A DNA stretch of 42,696 bases from Oryzomonas sagensis (GCF_008802355.1 NZ_VZRA01000008.1:1-42696); one strand, 5' to 3'; shown: positions 32,197 through 42,696, counted from the stretch's first letter. Made by a program: numbers and translations. Notes: generated by a model from the sequence alone, not told the origin.

Positions 32197-33521
32197 CCCT
32201 ACAACCTCATCAGGAAGAGACAGGCAATGAACCATCCGAAAACGCCCCGACAGCCTCTCGGTCCCGGCTCTGGTGGCTGATCGTGCCGTTGATAGGGCTG
32301 TTGGCGGGTGGGGGGTACCTGTATTGGGGCGGGAAACCGGTCCCGGCCGCCAAGCAGGGTGGGGCGAAAAATGCCCCCCAGGTGGTCCCGGTGGTGGCAC
32401 GGGCCGCGGGAAAGGCGGATGTGGGGGTGTATATCACGGGGCTCGGCAATGTGACCCCTCTCAACACGGTCACCGTCAAGTCCCGTATTGATGGGCAGCT
32501 CATGGAGGTCCGCTTCCGGGAGGGGCAGGTCGTCAAGCGGGGCGATCTCCTGGCCGTTATCGACCCGCGGCCGTACCAGGTGCAGTTGACCCAGGCCGAG
32601 GGGCAGATGGCCCACGACCAGGAACTGCTGCGGAATGCCCGCCTCGACCTGCAGCGCTATAAGCTCTTGTGGCAACAGGACTCCATTCCCAAACAGCAGT
32701 TGGACACTCAGGAGACCCTGGTGCGTCAGTATGAAGGGACCGTCAAGGTGGACAAGGGGCAGATCGACAGCGCAAAACTGCAACTGGTCTACAGCCGGAT
32801 TACGGCGCCCATCAGCGGCCGGGTCGGCTTGCGTCAGGTCGACGCCGGCAACATCATTCATGCCAGCGATACTACCGGCCTGGTGATCATTACCCAACTC
32901 CAGCCTATCACGGTGGTCTTCCCGGTCCCCGAGGACAGCCTTCCCCAGGTACTCGGCAAATTCAGGTCGGGAGCCCATCTTGCCGTTGAAGCCTTTGACC
33001 GGGAGCAGAAACAGAAGCTTGCCACGGGGCAGCTTCTGACCATCGACAACCAGATCGACCCGGCCACCGGCACGGTCAAGTTCAAGGCGGTGTTTCCCAA
33101 CAACGATAATGCCCTGTTTCCCAATCAGTTCGTCAATGCCCGACTGCTCGTGGAAACCAGGCATGATAGTGTCGTGGTCCCCTCCTCCGCCATCCAGCGC
33201 GGCTCCCAGGGGACCTTCGTGTATCTGGTGAAGGCCGATAAAACCGTTGCCATTCGTCCGGTCGTCATCGGCACCACCCAGGGGGATGATATCGCCATTA
33301 CCTCGGGCCTCGAGGCGGGCGAGATGGTGGTGGTGGACGGCGCCGAACGTCTGCGGGACGGCAGCAGGGTGGAACTGAGGGAACCGGGTCGCCAGCGGGG
33401 CCAGGGCGGCCCGAATGGCGCAACTGCCCCCGGGAGTCCGAAAGGGCAGGGGGGGCAGCGGGGAGCGGCGAAGGGTGCAGGACAGAAACCTGGCGGGGCT
33501 CAACAGGGAACAAAACCCTGA
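32193..33521 (+). CDS. mdtA: RND efflux periplasmic adaptor (membrane fusion protein), MdtA-like
   Basis: A 442-residue adaptor with an N-terminal membrane anchor (~residues 26-45, LWWLIVPLIGLLAGGGYLYW), a first lipoyl/barrel half (VTVKSRIDGQLMEVRFREGQVVKRGDLLAVIDP), an alpha-helical hairpin (~135-190) and the second half (YSRITAPISGRVGLRQVDAGNII). The beta-barrel and membrane-proximal domains follow (VPVPEDSL, DNQIDPATGTVKFKAVFPN, FVNARLLVE, PSSAIQRGSQGTFVYLV). The C-terminal ~50 residues are a Gly/Gln/Pro-rich tail. It links the inner-membrane pump with the outer-membrane channel in the periplasm. Start overlaps the leader ORF stop. The pump genes follow after a 224-bp gap that contains an inverted-repeat element. 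Confidence 0.93.
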   Translation: MTLQPHQEETGNEPSENAPTASRSRLWWLIVPLIGLLAGGGYLYWGGKPVPAAKQGGAKNAPQVVPVVARAAGKADVGVYITGLGNVTPLNTVTVKSRIDGQLMEVRFREGQVVKRGDLLAVIDPRPYQVQLTQAEGQMAHDQELLRNARLDLQRYKLLWQQDSIPKQQLDTQETLVRQYEGTVKVDKGQIDSAKLQLVYSRITAPISGRVGLRQVDAGNIIHASDTTGLVIITQLQPITVVFPVPEDSLPQVLGKFRSGAHLAVEAFDREQKQKLATGQLLTIDNQIDPATGTVKFKAVFPNNDNALFPNQFVNARLLVETRHDSVVVPSSAIQRGSQGTFVYLVKADKTVAIRPVVIGTTQGDDIAITSGLEAGEMVVVDGAERLRDGSRVELREPGRQRGQGGPNGATAPGSPKGQGGQRGAAKGAGQKPGGAQQGTKP

Positions 33522-33535
33522 CGTGGAAAGTTTTC

Positions 33536-33687
33536 ACCACGGAGGGCACCGAGGTACAGGGAGGAATAAAAAACACGGCAGGGCTTTTTATGCTCTAGAG
33601 GCTCTGCCGCTAAACCGTCATTACCTTCCCGATGCAGAAAAAGGGTTGTGAAGAAACATCCAACCTTTTCTCCGTGTCCTCCGTGGT
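33536..33687. repeat. Inverted-repeat element inside the efflux operon
   Basis: ACCACGGAGGGCACCGA (33536-33552) is repeated inverted, with two mismatches, at 33671-33687 (TCCGTGTCCTCCGTGGT). The ~150-bp unit has no gene and separates mdtA from mdtB, whose gap would otherwise be short. The ACCACGGAGG/CCTCCGTGGT ends resemble a small intergenic repeat family; copy number elsewhere is not visible here. Confidence 0.6.
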
Positions 33688-33745
33688 AACCTGCTTTTGT
33701 GTTGATGTCATTTTGTTCAGTCGAAGGTGATTTTTAGGATATTCC

Positions 33746-36700
33746 ATGAATCTTTCGCGCATTTTCATACTCCGTCCCGTGGCCACGACCCTGCTGATGA
33801 TCGCCATCCTGCTGGCCGGTGCCGTGGCCTACAAGCAGTTGCCGGTTTCGGCTCTCCCCCAGGTGGATTATCCCACGATCCAGGTGCGCACCTTTTACCC
33901 CGGCGCCAGCCCGGATGTGGTCGCCACCTCCATCACGGCGCCGCTGGAACGCCAGTTCGGGCAGATGCCGGGCCTGACCCAGATGACCTCCACCAGCTCC
34001 AACGGCTGCTCGGTCATCACCATGCAATTCAGCCTGGAGTTGAGCCTGGATATTGCCGAGCAGCAGGTGCAGGCAGCCATCAATGCCGCTTCCACCTTTC
34101 TTCCCACCGGCCTTCCGAACCCGCCTGTCTACAGCAAGGTCAATCCGGCCGATACGCCGATCCTGACCCTGGCGCTCAGTTCCGATTCCCTGCCTCTCCC
34201 CAAGATAGAGGACCTGGCCGATACCCGCTTTGCCCAGAAGATCTCCCAGCTTCCCGGTGTGGGGTTGGTGAGTATCAGCGGCGGGCAGCGGCCGGCGGTG
34301 CGAGTCCATGCAAACCCGACGGCGCTGGCTTCCTACAGCTTGACCATGGAAGACCTGCGCTCCTCCATAGCCACCGCAAACGTCAACCAGGCCAAGGGCG
34401 GCTTTGACGGCCCCCGCCAGTCCTACATCATCGGCGCCAACGACCAGCTCTACAGCAGCAAGGACTTCCGCCCCCTGGTCGTCGCCTACAAAAACGGCGC
34501 GCCGGTACGGCTGTCCGATGTGGCCGATGTCGCGGACGATGCGGAGAACGTCAACCAGGCCGCCTGGATGAACGAAAAGCCGTCGGTGATCGTCAACATA
34601 CAGCGCCAGCCGGGTGCCAACGTCATCGAGGTCGTGGACCGCATTAAAAAACTGATGCCCCAACTGCAGGGTTCGTTGCCCGCCTCGATCAAGGTGTCGG
34701 TGCTGACCGACCGCACCAACACCATCCGGGCCTCGGTGCGCGACGTGCAGCACGAGATGCTGCTTGCGGTAGTGCTGGTGGTGCTGGTCATCTTTCTCTT
34801 TCTGCGCAATTTTTCCGCCACCATCATCCCCAGCGTGGCGGTACCGCTCTCTCTGGTGGGGACCTTCGGGGTCATGTACCTCTTGGGGTTCAGTCTCAAC
34901 AACCTGACACTGATGGCCCTGACCATCTCCACCGGTTTCGTGGTCGATGACGCCATCGTCATGATCGAGAACATCACCCGCTACATCGAGGAGGGGGAGA
35001 GCCCGCTCCAGGCTGCGCTCAAGGGCTCGCAACAGATCGGGTTCACCATCCTGTCGCTGACGGTCTCGCTGATTGCCGTGTTGATCCCACTGCTCTTCAT
35101 GGGCGATGTCGTCGGCCGCCTGTTCCGCGAGTTTGCCGTCACCCTGGGGGTTACCATCCTCATCTCTGCGGTGGTCTCCCTGACCCTGACCCCCATGATG
35201 TGCGCCCGACTGCTCAAACATGTGCCCGAAGAACGGCAGGGACGGTTTTACCACGCCTCGCAGCTCTTCTTCGACCGGGTCATTGCCGCCTACGGCCGTT
35301 CGCTCAAGATCGTGCTGCGGCACCAGACTGCGACGCTGGTGATCGCGGTCGGCACGCTGGTGCTGACGGTCGTACTCTACGTGATGGTACCCAAGGGATT
35401 TTTCCCGGTACAGGATACCGGTGCCATCCAAGGGGTGACCGAGGCGGCCCAATCCATCTCGTTTCCCGCCATGGCCGAGCGCCAACAGGAGCTTGCCCGG
35501 GCGATCCTCAAAGATCCTGCCGTCGAGAGCCTCTCTTCCTTCATTGGGGTGGACGGCATCAACACCACACTCAACAGCGGCCGCATCATGATAAACCTGA
35601 AGCCGCTCGCCGAGCGCGACGCCAGCGCCAGCGAGGTCGTGCGCCGTTTGCAGGCGGACACATCGGGCGTCGCCGGCATAAAACTCTTCATGCAGCCGGT
35701 TCAGGACCTGACCGTCGACGCCAGGGTCAGCCGCACCCAGTTCCAGTACACCCTGGAAGACCCCAATACCGATGAACTGAAAGCGTTGGCGCCCAAGGTG
35801 ATCGAGGCGATGAAAGCACGCCCCGAACTTCTTGATGTCAGCAGCGACCAGCAGGACCAGGGGGCGCGCGTCGTGCTGGATATCGACCGGAACACGGCGG
35901 CCCGTTTCGGCATCACCCCCCAGAACATCGACGACGCCCTCTACGACGCTTTTGGCCAGAGGCTTGTCTCGACCATATTTACCGAACTGAACCAATACCG
36001 GGTCGTACTGGCCGTCAAGCAGGATTTCCGCACGAGCCCCACCGGCCTGCAATCGGTCTATCTGCGCAGCGCCAGTGGCGGCATGATCCCCTTGAGTACC
36101 ATTGCCCGGGCGACGGAGTCGGTCGGGCCGCTGGTCATCAACCGCCAGGGGCAATTTCCGGCGGTGACCACGTCGTTCAACCTGGCGCCGGGCATGTCGC
36201 TGGGGACTGCGGTGACGGCGGTGGAGGCGGCAACCGAGAAACTCGGGCTGCCGGCCAGTATCAAAGGCACGTTCCAGGGGACGGCCCAGGCCTTCAAATC
36301 ATCTTTGTCCAACGAACCGCTGCTGATTCTGGCGGCCCTGATTACGGTCTACATCGTGTTGGGGGTGTTGTACGAAAGCTACATCCATCCGGTCACCATT
36401 CTCTCCACCCTTCCTTCCGCCGGCGTCGGAGCGGTGCTGTCGTTGATGATCTGTCGCACCGACTTGAGTGTCATTGCCATCATCGGCATCATCCTCCTGA
36501 TCGGCATCGTCAAGAAGAATGGCATTATGATGGTGGACTTTGCCCTGGATGCGGAGCGCAAGGAAGGAAAACCACCGGAAGAAGCCATTTATCAGGCATG
36601 CCTGCTCCGCTTCAGGCCGATCATGATGACCACCATGGCGGCTCTTCTGGGGGCGTTGCCGCTGGCCATGGGGCATGGCGTCGGGTCGGAGTTGCGGCGG

Positions 36701-36862
36701 CCGCTGGGCATCTCCATCGTGGGGGGGCTGATTTTCAGCCAGATCCTGACGCTCTATACCACGCCGGTGATCTACCTGGCCTTTGACCGGCTGGCGCAGA
36801 GACGGGGAAAACGTCGGGGGGAAGAAAGAAAGATCAAGAGCCCCGACGTTACCACAGCATGA
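33746..36862 (+). CDS. mdtB: RND multidrug efflux permease subunit, MdtB-like
   Basis: A 1038-residue inner-membrane proton antiporter of the HAE-1 RND class with AGGAT before the ATG. N-terminal helix [23 protein letters not shown], then the first large periplasmic loop ([19 protein letters not shown]), helices 2-7 around residue 335-540, the second periplasmic loop and the final helix set. Proton-relay residues are present: Asp401-Asp402 in [10 protein letters not shown] and Lys923/924 in [12 protein letters not shown]. Best matches by motif are MdtB subunits, which pair with MdtC in a 2:1 hetero-trimer. Its stop overlaps the next start by ATGA, so both subunits are made together. Confidence 0.94.
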   Translation: MNLSRIFILRPVATTLLMIAILLAGAVAYKQLPVSALPQVDYPTIQVRTFYPGASPDVVATSITAPLERQFGQMPGLTQMTSTSSNGCSVITMQFSLELSLDIAEQQVQAAINAASTFLPTGLPNPPVYSKVNPADTPILTLALSSDSLPLPKIEDLADTRFAQKISQLPGVGLVSISGGQRPAVRVHANPTALASYSLTMEDLRSSIATANVNQAKGGFDGPRQSYIIGANDQLYSSKDFRPLVVAYKNGAPVRLSDVADVADDAENVNQAAWMNEKPSVIVNIQRQPGANVIEVVDRIKKLMPQLQGSLPASIKVSVLTDRTNTIRASVRDVQHEMLLAVVLVVLVIFLFLRNFSATIIPSVAVPLSLVGTFGVMYLLGFSLNNLTLMALTISTGFVVDDAIVMIENITRYIEEGESPLQAALKGSQQIGFTILSLTVSLIAVLIPLLFMGDVVGRLFREFAVTLGVTILISAVVSLTLTPMMCARLLKHVPEERQGRFYHASQLFFDRVIAAYGRSLKIVLRHQTATLVIAVGTLVLTVVLYVMVPKGFFPVQDTGAIQGVTEAAQSISFPAMAERQQELARAILKDPAVESLSSFIGVDGINTTLNSGRIMINLKPLAERDASASEVVRRLQADTSGVAGIKLFMQPVQDLTVDARVSRTQFQYTLEDPNTDELKALAPKVIEAMKARPELLDVSSDQQDQGARVVLDIDRNTAARFGITPQNIDDALYDAFGQRLVSTIFTELNQYRVVLAVKQDFRTSPTGLQSVYLRSASGGMIPLSTIARATESVGPLVINRQGQFPAVTTSFNLAPGMSLGTAVTAVEAATEKLGLPASIKGTFQGTAQAFKSSLSNEPLLILAALITVYIVLGVLYESYIHPVTILSTLPSAGVGAVLSLMICRTDLSVIAIIGIILLIGIVKKNGIMMVDFALDAERKEGKPPEEAIYQACLLRFRPIMMTTMAALLGALPLAMGHGVGSELRRPLGISIVGGLIFSQILTLYTTPVIYLAFDRLAQRRGKRRGEERKIKSPDVTTA

Positions 36863-39800
36863 ACATCTCCGCCCCTTTCATAAAACGTCCGGTCGCCACC
36901 ACGCTGCTTACCTTGGGGCTCGTATTGGCCGGGGCGATCGCTTTCCGTCTCTTGCCGGTATCGCCGCTGCCCCAGGTGGATTTTCCGACTATTTCGGTTT
37001 CGGCGTCCCTGCCCGGCGCAGACCCGGAGACCATGTCCACCTCGGTGGCGGCGCCGCTGGAGCGCCAATTCGGCCGTATCGCCGGCGTGACCGAGATGAC
37101 GTCCACCAGCAACCGCGGTTCCACCAGCATCACCATGCAGTTCGACCTGAACCGCGACATCGACGGCGCCGCGCGGGACGTGCAGGCGGCCATCAATGCC
37201 TCCCGGGGCGATCTGCCTTCCAACCTCCCCAGCAACCCCAGCTACCGCAAGGTCAATCCGGCCGATGCGCCGATCCTGATCCTGGCCCTGACCTCGGATA
37301 CCATGAGCAAGCCGCAGATGTACGACGCCGCTTCGTCCATCATGCAGCAGAAGCTCTCCCAGGTGAAAGGGGTCGGCCAAGTGTTTGTCGGGGGGAGTTC
37401 TCTCCCGGCGGTGCGGGTGGAGCTGAATCCGCTTACGCTCAGCAAGTACGGCCTCAGCCTGGAAAACGTGCGCAGCATGCTGGCGGCTACCAATGTCAAC
37501 CGGCCCAAAGGCCAGGTTTCCTCTGGCGATAAGACCTGGGAGATCCGTGCCAACGACCAGCTTCGCACGGCCAAGGAATATCTGCCGCTGGTGGTGAACT
37601 ACAAGAGCGGCGCAGCACTCCGGCTGGCTGACGTGGCCAATGTGCAGGACTCGGTGGAAGACCTGCGCTCCGCCGGCCTGGTGAACGGCAAGCCGGCGGT
37701 CATGGTGATCATTTCCCGCCAGCCGGGCGCCAATATCATCGAGACGGTGGACAACGTGCGCGCCTTGCTGCCGCAGCTTCAGGCCGCCCTGCCGGGGGCC
37801 GTCAATCTGTCGGTCGTCCTTGATCGCACCCCTTCCATACGCGGCTCCCTGCGGGACGTGGAACGCTCGCTGCTGCTTTCCGCGCTGCTGGTGATCCTGG
37901 TGGTGTTCTGGTTCCTGCGCAATGCGCGCGCCACGCTTATCCCGGCTGTGGCCGTCGGGGTGTCGATCATCGGCACCTTTGCGGTGATGTACCTGTTCGA
38001 CTACTCCCTGGATAATCTGTCGCTGATGGCCTTGACGATTGCCACCGGTTTTGTCGTGGACGACGCCATCGTGGTGCTGGAAAATATCACCCGCTACCGG
38101 GAACAGGGGCAATCGCCGCTCCAGGCGGCCCTGTCCGGTTCCAGAGAGATCGCCTTCACCGTCCTCTCCATGAGCGTTTCCCTGGTAGCGGTATTCATTC
38201 CCATCCTGCTGATGGGGGGGATCGTGGGGCGTTTGTTCCGCGAATTTGCCGTAACCCTCTCGGCGGCGATCATGGTTTCTTTGCTGGTGTCCCTGACCGC
38301 GACTCCCATGATGTGCGCCACGCTGCTCAAGCCTGAACGGAAACGGAAATACGGCATCATCTACCGGGCCAGCGAAGGGATGTTCACCCGGCTTCACAGC
38401 TTCTACAAGGTCACCCTCTCCTGGGCACTCGCCCATACCCGCATCATGCTGCTCATCATCGTGGCAACGGTGGTGGTCAATGTGGCGCTGTTCATACTCG
38501 TCCCCAAGGGGTTCTTCCCTGAACAGGATACCGGCCGTATCATGGGGAGAATCCAGGCTGCCCAGGATATCTCGTTCCAGGCCATGGAGCAGAAGCTGGC
38601 CCAGATCGTGGGCATCATCAAATCCGATCCGGACGTGGAGTATGTGACCGGATTCACGGGCGGTAACGGTGGCGGCGCAACCACCAATACCGGCCGGATG
38701 TTTATCTCCCTGAAACCGTTCGAAAAGAGGACCAGCAGCGCCAACGACGTCATCAAGAGGTTGCGCAGGAAGCTTATGGGCGTACCGGGTGCACCGGCCT
38801 TCCTGGCCCCGGTGCAGGATCTGCGCGTCGGCGGCAGGATCGGCAACGCCCTCTACCAATATACCCTCCAGGGGAGCGACCTGAACGAGCTCAACACCTG
38901 GTCCCAGAACGTGCTCCGGAAATTGCGCACGGTCCCCCAGGTGGTCGACCTCAGCAGCGACCTGCAGAACAAGGGGAGGGAGGCATCGTTGGTGATCGAT
39001 CGCCCCACGGCGGCCCGTTTGGGCATCACCCCCCAGGTGATCGACAATACCCTGTACGACGCCTTCGGCCAACGCCAGGTGTCCATCTCCTACACCCTGC
39101 TGAACCAATACCATGTGATCATGGAGGTTGACCCCGTCTTCTGGCAGCGGCCCGATACGTTGCGGGACATTTACGTCCCCTCGACCAGCGGCAGCCAGGT
39201 GCCGCTTTCGAGTTTTACCCATTATGAACCTTCGGCCACGGCCTTGGCGGTGAATCACCAGGGGCAATTCCCGGCAATCACGTTGTCGTTCAACCTGGCT
39301 CCCGGCGTGGCCTTGGGCGATGCGGTCAAGGCGATCGAGGCCGCTACCCGGGAGATGGGTATGCCGCTCACCATTCGGGGCAGCTTCCAGGGGACGGCCC
39401 AGGCGTTTCAGGCTTCACTCAACAATCAGCCGCTCCTGATCCTGGCGGCCCTGGTGGCAGTTTACATCGTGCTCGGGGTGCTGTACGAGAGCTATATCCA
39501 CCCCATCACCATCCTCTCCACCCTGCCGTCGGCAGGGGTAGGGGCGGTGGCCGCCCTGATGCTGTTCCGCACCGACTTGAGCCTGATCGCCATCATCGGC
39601 GTCATTCTGCTGATCGGCATCGTCAAGAAGAATGGTATCATGATGGTGGACTTCGCCATCGCCGCCGAGCGCAACGAGGGGAAAAGCCCTGAGGATGCGA
39701 TCTACGAGGCCTGCCTGCTCCGCTTCCGGCCGATCATGATGACCACCATGGCCGCACTCCTGGGAGCGCTTCCCATGGCATTGGGGTTCGGTGTGGGATC

Positions 39801-39960
39801 GGAATTGCGGCGCCCCCTGGGCATCTCCATCGTCGGCGGCCTGATCTTCAGTCAGATGCTGACCCTGTACACCACCCCGGTGGTGTACCTCTATATGGAC
39901 CGTTTCAGGCTGTGGGTAGCGAAGATCCGGGGACAGAGGAAGAAAGCATCCCGGGCTTAA
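36859..39960 (+). CDS. mdtC: RND multidrug efflux permease subunit, MdtC-like
   Basis: A 1033-residue RND pump paralogous to its neighbour (same helix layout; [23 protein letters not shown] at the N-terminus; Asp401-Asp402 in [28 protein letters not shown] near the C-terminus). Start ATG overlaps the MdtB stop. In E. coli MdtBC exports bile salts, novobiocin and other compounds; the substrates here are not known. It is full length with no frameshift. The outer-membrane factor follows after 80 bp. The pair probably arose by gene duplication, as in other MdtBC systems. Confidence 0.94.
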   Translation: MNISAPFIKRPVATTLLTLGLVLAGAIAFRLLPVSPLPQVDFPTISVSASLPGADPETMSTSVAAPLERQFGRIAGVTEMTSTSNRGSTSITMQFDLNRDIDGAARDVQAAINASRGDLPSNLPSNPSYRKVNPADAPILILALTSDTMSKPQMYDAASSIMQQKLSQVKGVGQVFVGGSSLPAVRVELNPLTLSKYGLSLENVRSMLAATNVNRPKGQVSSGDKTWEIRANDQLRTAKEYLPLVVNYKSGAALRLADVANVQDSVEDLRSAGLVNGKPAVMVIISRQPGANIIETVDNVRALLPQLQAALPGAVNLSVVLDRTPSIRGSLRDVERSLLLSALLVILVVFWFLRNARATLIPAVAVGVSIIGTFAVMYLFDYSLDNLSLMALTIATGFVVDDAIVVLENITRYREQGQSPLQAALSGSREIAFTVLSMSVSLVAVFIPILLMGGIVGRLFREFAVTLSAAIMVSLLVSLTATPMMCATLLKPERKRKYGIIYRASEGMFTRLHSFYKVTLSWALAHTRIMLLIIVATVVVNVALFILVPKGFFPEQDTGRIMGRIQAAQDISFQAMEQKLAQIVGIIKSDPDVEYVTGFTGGNGGGATTNTGRMFISLKPFEKRTSSANDVIKRLRRKLMGVPGAPAFLAPVQDLRVGGRIGNALYQYTLQGSDLNELNTWSQNVLRKLRTVPQVVDLSSDLQNKGREASLVIDRPTAARLGITPQVIDNTLYDAFGQRQVSISYTLLNQYHVIMEVDPVFWQRPDTLRDIYVPSTSGSQVPLSSFTHYEPSATALAVNHQGQFPAITLSFNLAPGVALGDAVKAIEAATREMGMPLTIRGSFQGTAQAFQASLNNQPLLILAALVAVYIVLGVLYESYIHPITILSTLPSAGVGAVAALMLFRTDLSLIAIIGVILLIGIVKKNGIMMVDFAIAAERNEGKSPEDAIYEACLLRFRPIMMTTMAALLGALPMALGFGVGSELRRPLGISIVGGLIFSQMLTLYTTPVVYLYMDRFRLWVAKIRGQRKKASRA

Positions 39961-40040
39961 ACGTGGACACACCACGGATTGGCGGCAATGGTTTCTCGCG
40001 CCGCCCGGCCATGACGTTTTGAATTGGGAAAGGATACACC

Positions 40041-41483
40041 ATGTTTATGATACCATCGCCCTGCCGCCGTTACCTCTTTCTTGCCGGAACGCTCATGTTC
40101 CTGGCCGGCTGTACGGTCGGCCCGAATTACGTTCGGCCGGAGGCTGTGCCGGTCATGCCGGCGGCCTACAAGGAAGTGAACGGCTGGAAAACGGCACAAC
40201 CGCGGGATGAAGCCATCAAGGGGGCCTGGTGGCAGCTATTCAACGACCCGCAGTTGAATGCTCTGGAAGAACAGGTCGCCGTGTCGAATCAAAACGTGCT
40301 CACGGCCGAGGCCAGCTTTCGCCAGGCCCGCGCCCTGATCCAGTCCGCCAAGGCCGGTTACTACCCGACGGTCTCGGCCGGGGCCTCGGCCACCCGCGCC
40401 CATCAGTCATCGACCCTCGGCAGCGCTGCAAAATCCGATACCACCACCTATACGATTCCCGTGGATATCTCGTGGGAGGCCGACATCTGGGGCCGCGTAC
40501 GGCGCAGCGTGGAAGCGAGCCGGGCCAGCGCCCAGGCCAGCGAGGCCGATCTGGCGGCGCTCCGCCTGAGCGCCCAAGCCCAGCTTGCCCAGGCTTACTT
40601 TCAACTGCGCACCCAGGATGCCCAGAAGGCATTCCTGGACGCCACCGTTGCCTACTACCGTAAATCCCTTGAATTGACGAAAAACCGCTACGCCGGCGGT
40701 GTGGCTGCAAAGGCGGATGTGCTTCAGGCTGAGACCCTGCTCAAGAGCACCCAGGCCCAGTCCATCGACCTCGATGTACAACGTGCCCAGTACGAGCATG
40801 CCATTGCCCTGCTGATCGGCAAACCGGCTTCCGATTTCAGCCTGCCCGCCGCTCCCCTCGAAGCGGAACCGCCGGCTATCCCTCTGGGGGTGCCGTCCCT
40901 GTTGTTGGAACGCAGGCCCGACATCGCCGCATCGGAGCGGCGGATGGCGGCGGCCAACGCCCAAATAGGCGTAGCCGAGGCGGCCTGGTATCCATCCCTT
41001 ACCTTGAGCGCATCGGGCGGTCTGGAGACGACGAGCTTTTCCCGCTGGTTGAGTTGGCCGAGCCGTTTCTGGTCGGTGGGCCCCGCGGTTTCGGAGACCC
41101 TGTTCGACGGCGGGCTGCGCAGCGCACAGAGCGACCAGGCACGGGCCGCCTATGATGCCGAGGTGGCCGCCTATCGCCAGACCGTGCTGACCGGTTTTCA
41201 GGAGGTGGAGGATAATCTGGCGGCGTTGCGCATCCTGGAGGAAGAGTCCAAGGTTCAGGATGAGGCGGTTCAGGCCGCCCGCCAATCGGTAGCCGTTGCC
41301 GAAAATCAGTACAAGGCCGGCATCACCAGTTATTTGACCCTTCTGACCGCTCAGGCCGCCGAGCTTGCCAACGAACGGACGGCCATCACCATCCGCGGGA
41401 GCCGCATGACTGCCGGCGTGCTCCTGATCAAGGCCTTGGGGGGCGGGTGGGACGCCTCGGCCCTGCAGGATGAGAAACGCTGA
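40041..41483 (+). CDS. RND efflux outer-membrane factor lipoprotein (NodT/OprM type)
   Basis: A 480-residue TolC-like outer-membrane channel with GGAAAGG before the ATG. Signal peptide ends in lipobox LAGC (Cys24), followed by TVGPNYVRPE, the classical NodT/OprM start. Two OEP repeats are visible: WWQLFNDPQLNALEEQVAVSN with QARALIQSAKAGYYPTVSA, and the second near residue 290 (LLERRPDIAASERRMAAANAQIGVAEAAWYP). It forms the trimeric exit duct for the MdtABC-type pump. Its presence in the operon means the pump need not borrow a TolC, unlike E. coli MdtABC. A hairpin follows the stop. Confidence 0.94.
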   Translation: MFMIPSPCRRYLFLAGTLMFLAGCTVGPNYVRPEAVPVMPAAYKEVNGWKTAQPRDEAIKGAWWQLFNDPQLNALEEQVAVSNQNVLTAEASFRQARALIQSAKAGYYPTVSAGASATRAHQSSTLGSAAKSDTTTYTIPVDISWEADIWGRVRRSVEASRASAQASEADLAALRLSAQAQLAQAYFQLRTQDAQKAFLDATVAYYRKSLELTKNRYAGGVAAKADVLQAETLLKSTQAQSIDLDVQRAQYEHAIALLIGKPASDFSLPAAPLEAEPPAIPLGVPSLLLERRPDIAASERRMAAANAQIGVAEAAWYPSLTLSASGGLETTSFSRWLSWPSRFWSVGPAVSETLFDGGLRSAQSDQARAAYDAEVAAYRQTVLTGFQEVEDNLAALRILEEESKVQDEAVQAARQSVAVAENQYKAGITSYLTLLTAQAAELANERTAITIRGSRMTAGVLLIKALGGGWDASALQDEKR

Positions 41484-41545
41484 CCCCACGTCGTCAAGCT
41501 GCGGAAGGATGACAGCCGGAGGTTGATGGCGCGGCAAGGTGCAAA

Positions 41546-41585
41546 GCAAAACGGTTCCCGGCGCTATGGACGGAAACCGTTTTGC
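41546..41585. terminator. Hairpin terminator between efflux operon and convergent gene
   Basis: GCAAAACGGTT (41546-41556) pairs perfectly with AACCGTTTTGC (41575-41585). It lies 62 bp after the outer-membrane factor and 22 bp from the stop of the convergent small gene. The A/T-rich outer stem may supply the T-run on both strands. Confidence 0.65.
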
Positions 41586-41607
41586 TGCAACTGCGTTATG
41601 AGGGGGC

Positions 41608-41844
41608 TTACGAGTTGTCTTCCGGGCCGCCGAGGTACTTGCTGACCTCGTTGGCAAGGGTCGAGTGATGCAGCAACCGGCTGGGGATCTTGTCGCCGCC
41701 GAACAGCTCCTGATGCCAGGGCTGCTTTTTCAGCCAGTCCATGAGCCTTTGCCACGCCGGCCAATTATCGAATTCACCGTCGATACCGGTAAGCTGGTTG
41801 AGGAATTTGTCGCGCGGACTTCGCATGTGGGAAGGAACGGCCAT
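41608..41844 (-). CDS. Small conserved-looking protein of unknown function
   Basis: A 78-residue soluble protein rich in Trp, Leu and Lys, predicted mostly helical (NWPAWQRLMDWLKKQPWHQELF, ~residues 27-48; the ending TLANEVSKYLGG is another helix). No signal, membrane or Cys motif. The ribosome site (GGAG, ~10 nt upstream) is moderate. A second in-frame ATG at codon 7 is possible. I do not recognise the family. It is convergent to the efflux operon and has its own hairpin. Confidence 0.6.
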   Translation of the reverse strand: MAVPSHMRSPRDKFLNQLTGIDGEFDNWPAWQRLMDWLKKQPWHQELFGGDKIPSRLLHHSTLANEVSKYLGGPEDNS

Positions 41845-42035
41845 AGGCGGGGTACTCCGGGTAGCGGGAAATGCGGTTGTCGTCTTGTTTCCGGTTGCAT
41901 CAGCAAAAGACGATGATTACAGTTGATGTCTTTGATATATCTACTATCTTTGGTATTAAATCAAGCGATAATCCCTGTCGGCCCTGCATTCGGTGCGGCA
42001 AAACGCATTTTTCTACGCACCCGCTGCCCTGGTGC

Positions 42036-42696
42036 TCACTGGGGGGCCGGCAGGAGCTGTTTTTTCTTGTCCGTCTTATGCCGCTTTTTCAACGCCGACT
42101 TCTTTGAGGCGCCGGTGGTGGTTGACTTCCCGGCGGTTTGCTTGACTACGGGAGATGCAGCATCCATCCGTCCCGCTTCCCGGCTCGGCTCGTTCCGGGC
42201 CGTGGCCTCCTGCTCGAGACGTTCCTGCTCCCGGGCACTCTTTTCAGCAGCCAACCGGGCTTCTTTCCCCTTCTCCCATTCTGCCCTGAATGTTGTAATC
42301 CGGTCCAGTTCTTCTTTGGTGAACTGTTCCTTCATCCGTGCCAACTGTTCCGAGGGCGACGGCTCCCGCGCCTTGCTGTCCTCCGGTGCAGCGGCAACGG
42401 GCTGTCCGGGCTTTTCCTGTGGGGCCGGCTGGGGCGGTGCTTCGGCTTGTTCCAGGCGTTTTTTCGCCAAAGCGGCTTTTACGGAGGCAAAGGTCGGTGC
42501 CGGTCCGGATTTGTCCGTGGTGCCGCCAAAGGGGATGGTCACGCCCAGGGTATACTCGAAGGCGCCGGCATTGGCCACGACGTGCCGCACATCCGCCCGC
42601 AGCGCCAGCCGGTCGTACAGGAAGTATTTCACACCGCCGCCATAGTCGATAAAGCCCATCGTCTTTCTCGAAACAAGGGCCGAGGGGCCCGACATG
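42036..42696 (-). CDS. Outer-membrane beta-barrel protein with charged C-terminal tail (5' end outside window)
   Basis: Open to the window edge; the ATG at 42695 is probably internal. Residues visible: DYGGGVKYFLYDRLALRADVRHVV and YTLGVTIPFGG, the last two strands of an OmpA-like eight-stranded beta-barrel. In Geobacter-type proteins this barrel is often followed by an OmpA peptidoglycan domain; here it is followed by ~160 residues that are charged and helical (PSPSEQLARMKEQFTKEELDRI and repeated Glu/Arg/Lys), ending with a highly basic KKSALKKRHKTDKKK tail. The tail may reach the peptidoglycan or coil with a partner; this is inference. Confidence 0.75.
   Translation of the reverse strand, partial: MSGPSALVSRKTMGFIDYGGGVKYFLYDRLALRADVRHVVANAGAFEYTLGVTIPFGGTTDKSGPAPTFASVKAALAKKRLEQAEAPPQPAPQEKPGQPVAAAPEDSKAREPSPSEQLARMKEQFTKEELDRITTFRAEWEKGKEARLAAEKSAREQERLEQEATARNEPSREAGRMDAASPVVKQTAGKSTTTGASKKSALKKRHKTDKKKQLLPAPQ

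Noticed and set aside
33734-36154. Very long antisense frame (over 800 codons) opposite mdtB
   Set aside because: Low-complexity His/Arg/Gly/Asp-rich translation without any domain, entirely overlapping a clear RND pump.
36772-39267. Very long antisense frame opposite mdtC
   Set aside because: Same reasons; its likeness to the antisense frame opposite mdtB comes from the paralogy of the two pumps.

Overview
The window looks like a chromosomal segment of a Geobacter-type bacterium (Desulfuromonadota, Geobacterales). I infer this from gene content: two adjacent multiheme c-type cytochromes, two small monoheme cytochromes, a c-heme sensor kinase, a class I iron-sulfur fumarase, an LpxC and outer-membrane proteins of Gram-negative type, and GC-rich DNA with strong GGAGG-type ribosome binding sites. 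No tRNA, rRNA, CRISPR array, transposase or phage gene was seen.

Layout. 1-2.3 kb: the 3' end of a multiheme cytochrome gene followed by a nine-heme lipoprotein cytochrome, closed by a clear terminator. 2.4-5.6 kb: a four-helix membrane protein, a periplasmic sulfatase-modifying-factor-like protein without the catalytic cysteines, ilvE, then a small Cys-rich protein overlapping a 2[4Fe-4S] ferredoxin. 5.6-9.3 kb (minus strand): a ferritin-like diiron protein, a TPR protein and a fused membrane/spermidine-synthase-like protein in one apparent operon, preceded by a MauE/DoxX-type membrane protein. 9.4-12.5 kb (plus): a CBS-DRTGG family II pyrophosphatase with an excellent sigma-70 promoter, a zinc-ribbon rhomboid protease and a DUF4124 protein. 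12.5-19.5 kb: divergent monoheme cytochromes; an extradiol-dioxygenase-like enzyme; YceI with a MarR regulator and matching operator-like sites; a four-S1-domain RNA-binding protein; an ABC-F ATPase; and a YaiI/DUF188 protein. 19.5-23.2 kb: a heme-containing hybrid histidine kinase, an adenosine-specific-kinase family protein and an exported PEBP-like protein. 23.3-31.5 kb: fumarase (minus), cysE-lpxC (plus), then a CNNM/CorC-type membrane protein translationally coupled to a large AsmA protein (minus). 31.7-41.5 kb: a compact unit encoding a 46-residue membrane peptide, then an MdtABC-type RND efflux operon with its own outer-membrane factor and a coupled 22-codon leader ORF. 41.6 kb to the end: a small unknown protein and the C-terminal part of an outer-membrane beta-barrel protein.

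Most genes are ordinary housekeeping, envelope or redox functions. The least explained items are the translationally coupled leader ORF of the efflux operon, the structured leader and hairpin around the 46-residue peptide, two mobile-like intergenic inverted-repeat elements (26.8 kb and 33.6 kb), the repeated MarR-type operator, the ABC-F protein with a degenerate second Walker A, and the CX3CH heme site in the lipoprotein cytochrome. I did not find a clearly new multi-gene defence or metabolic system.
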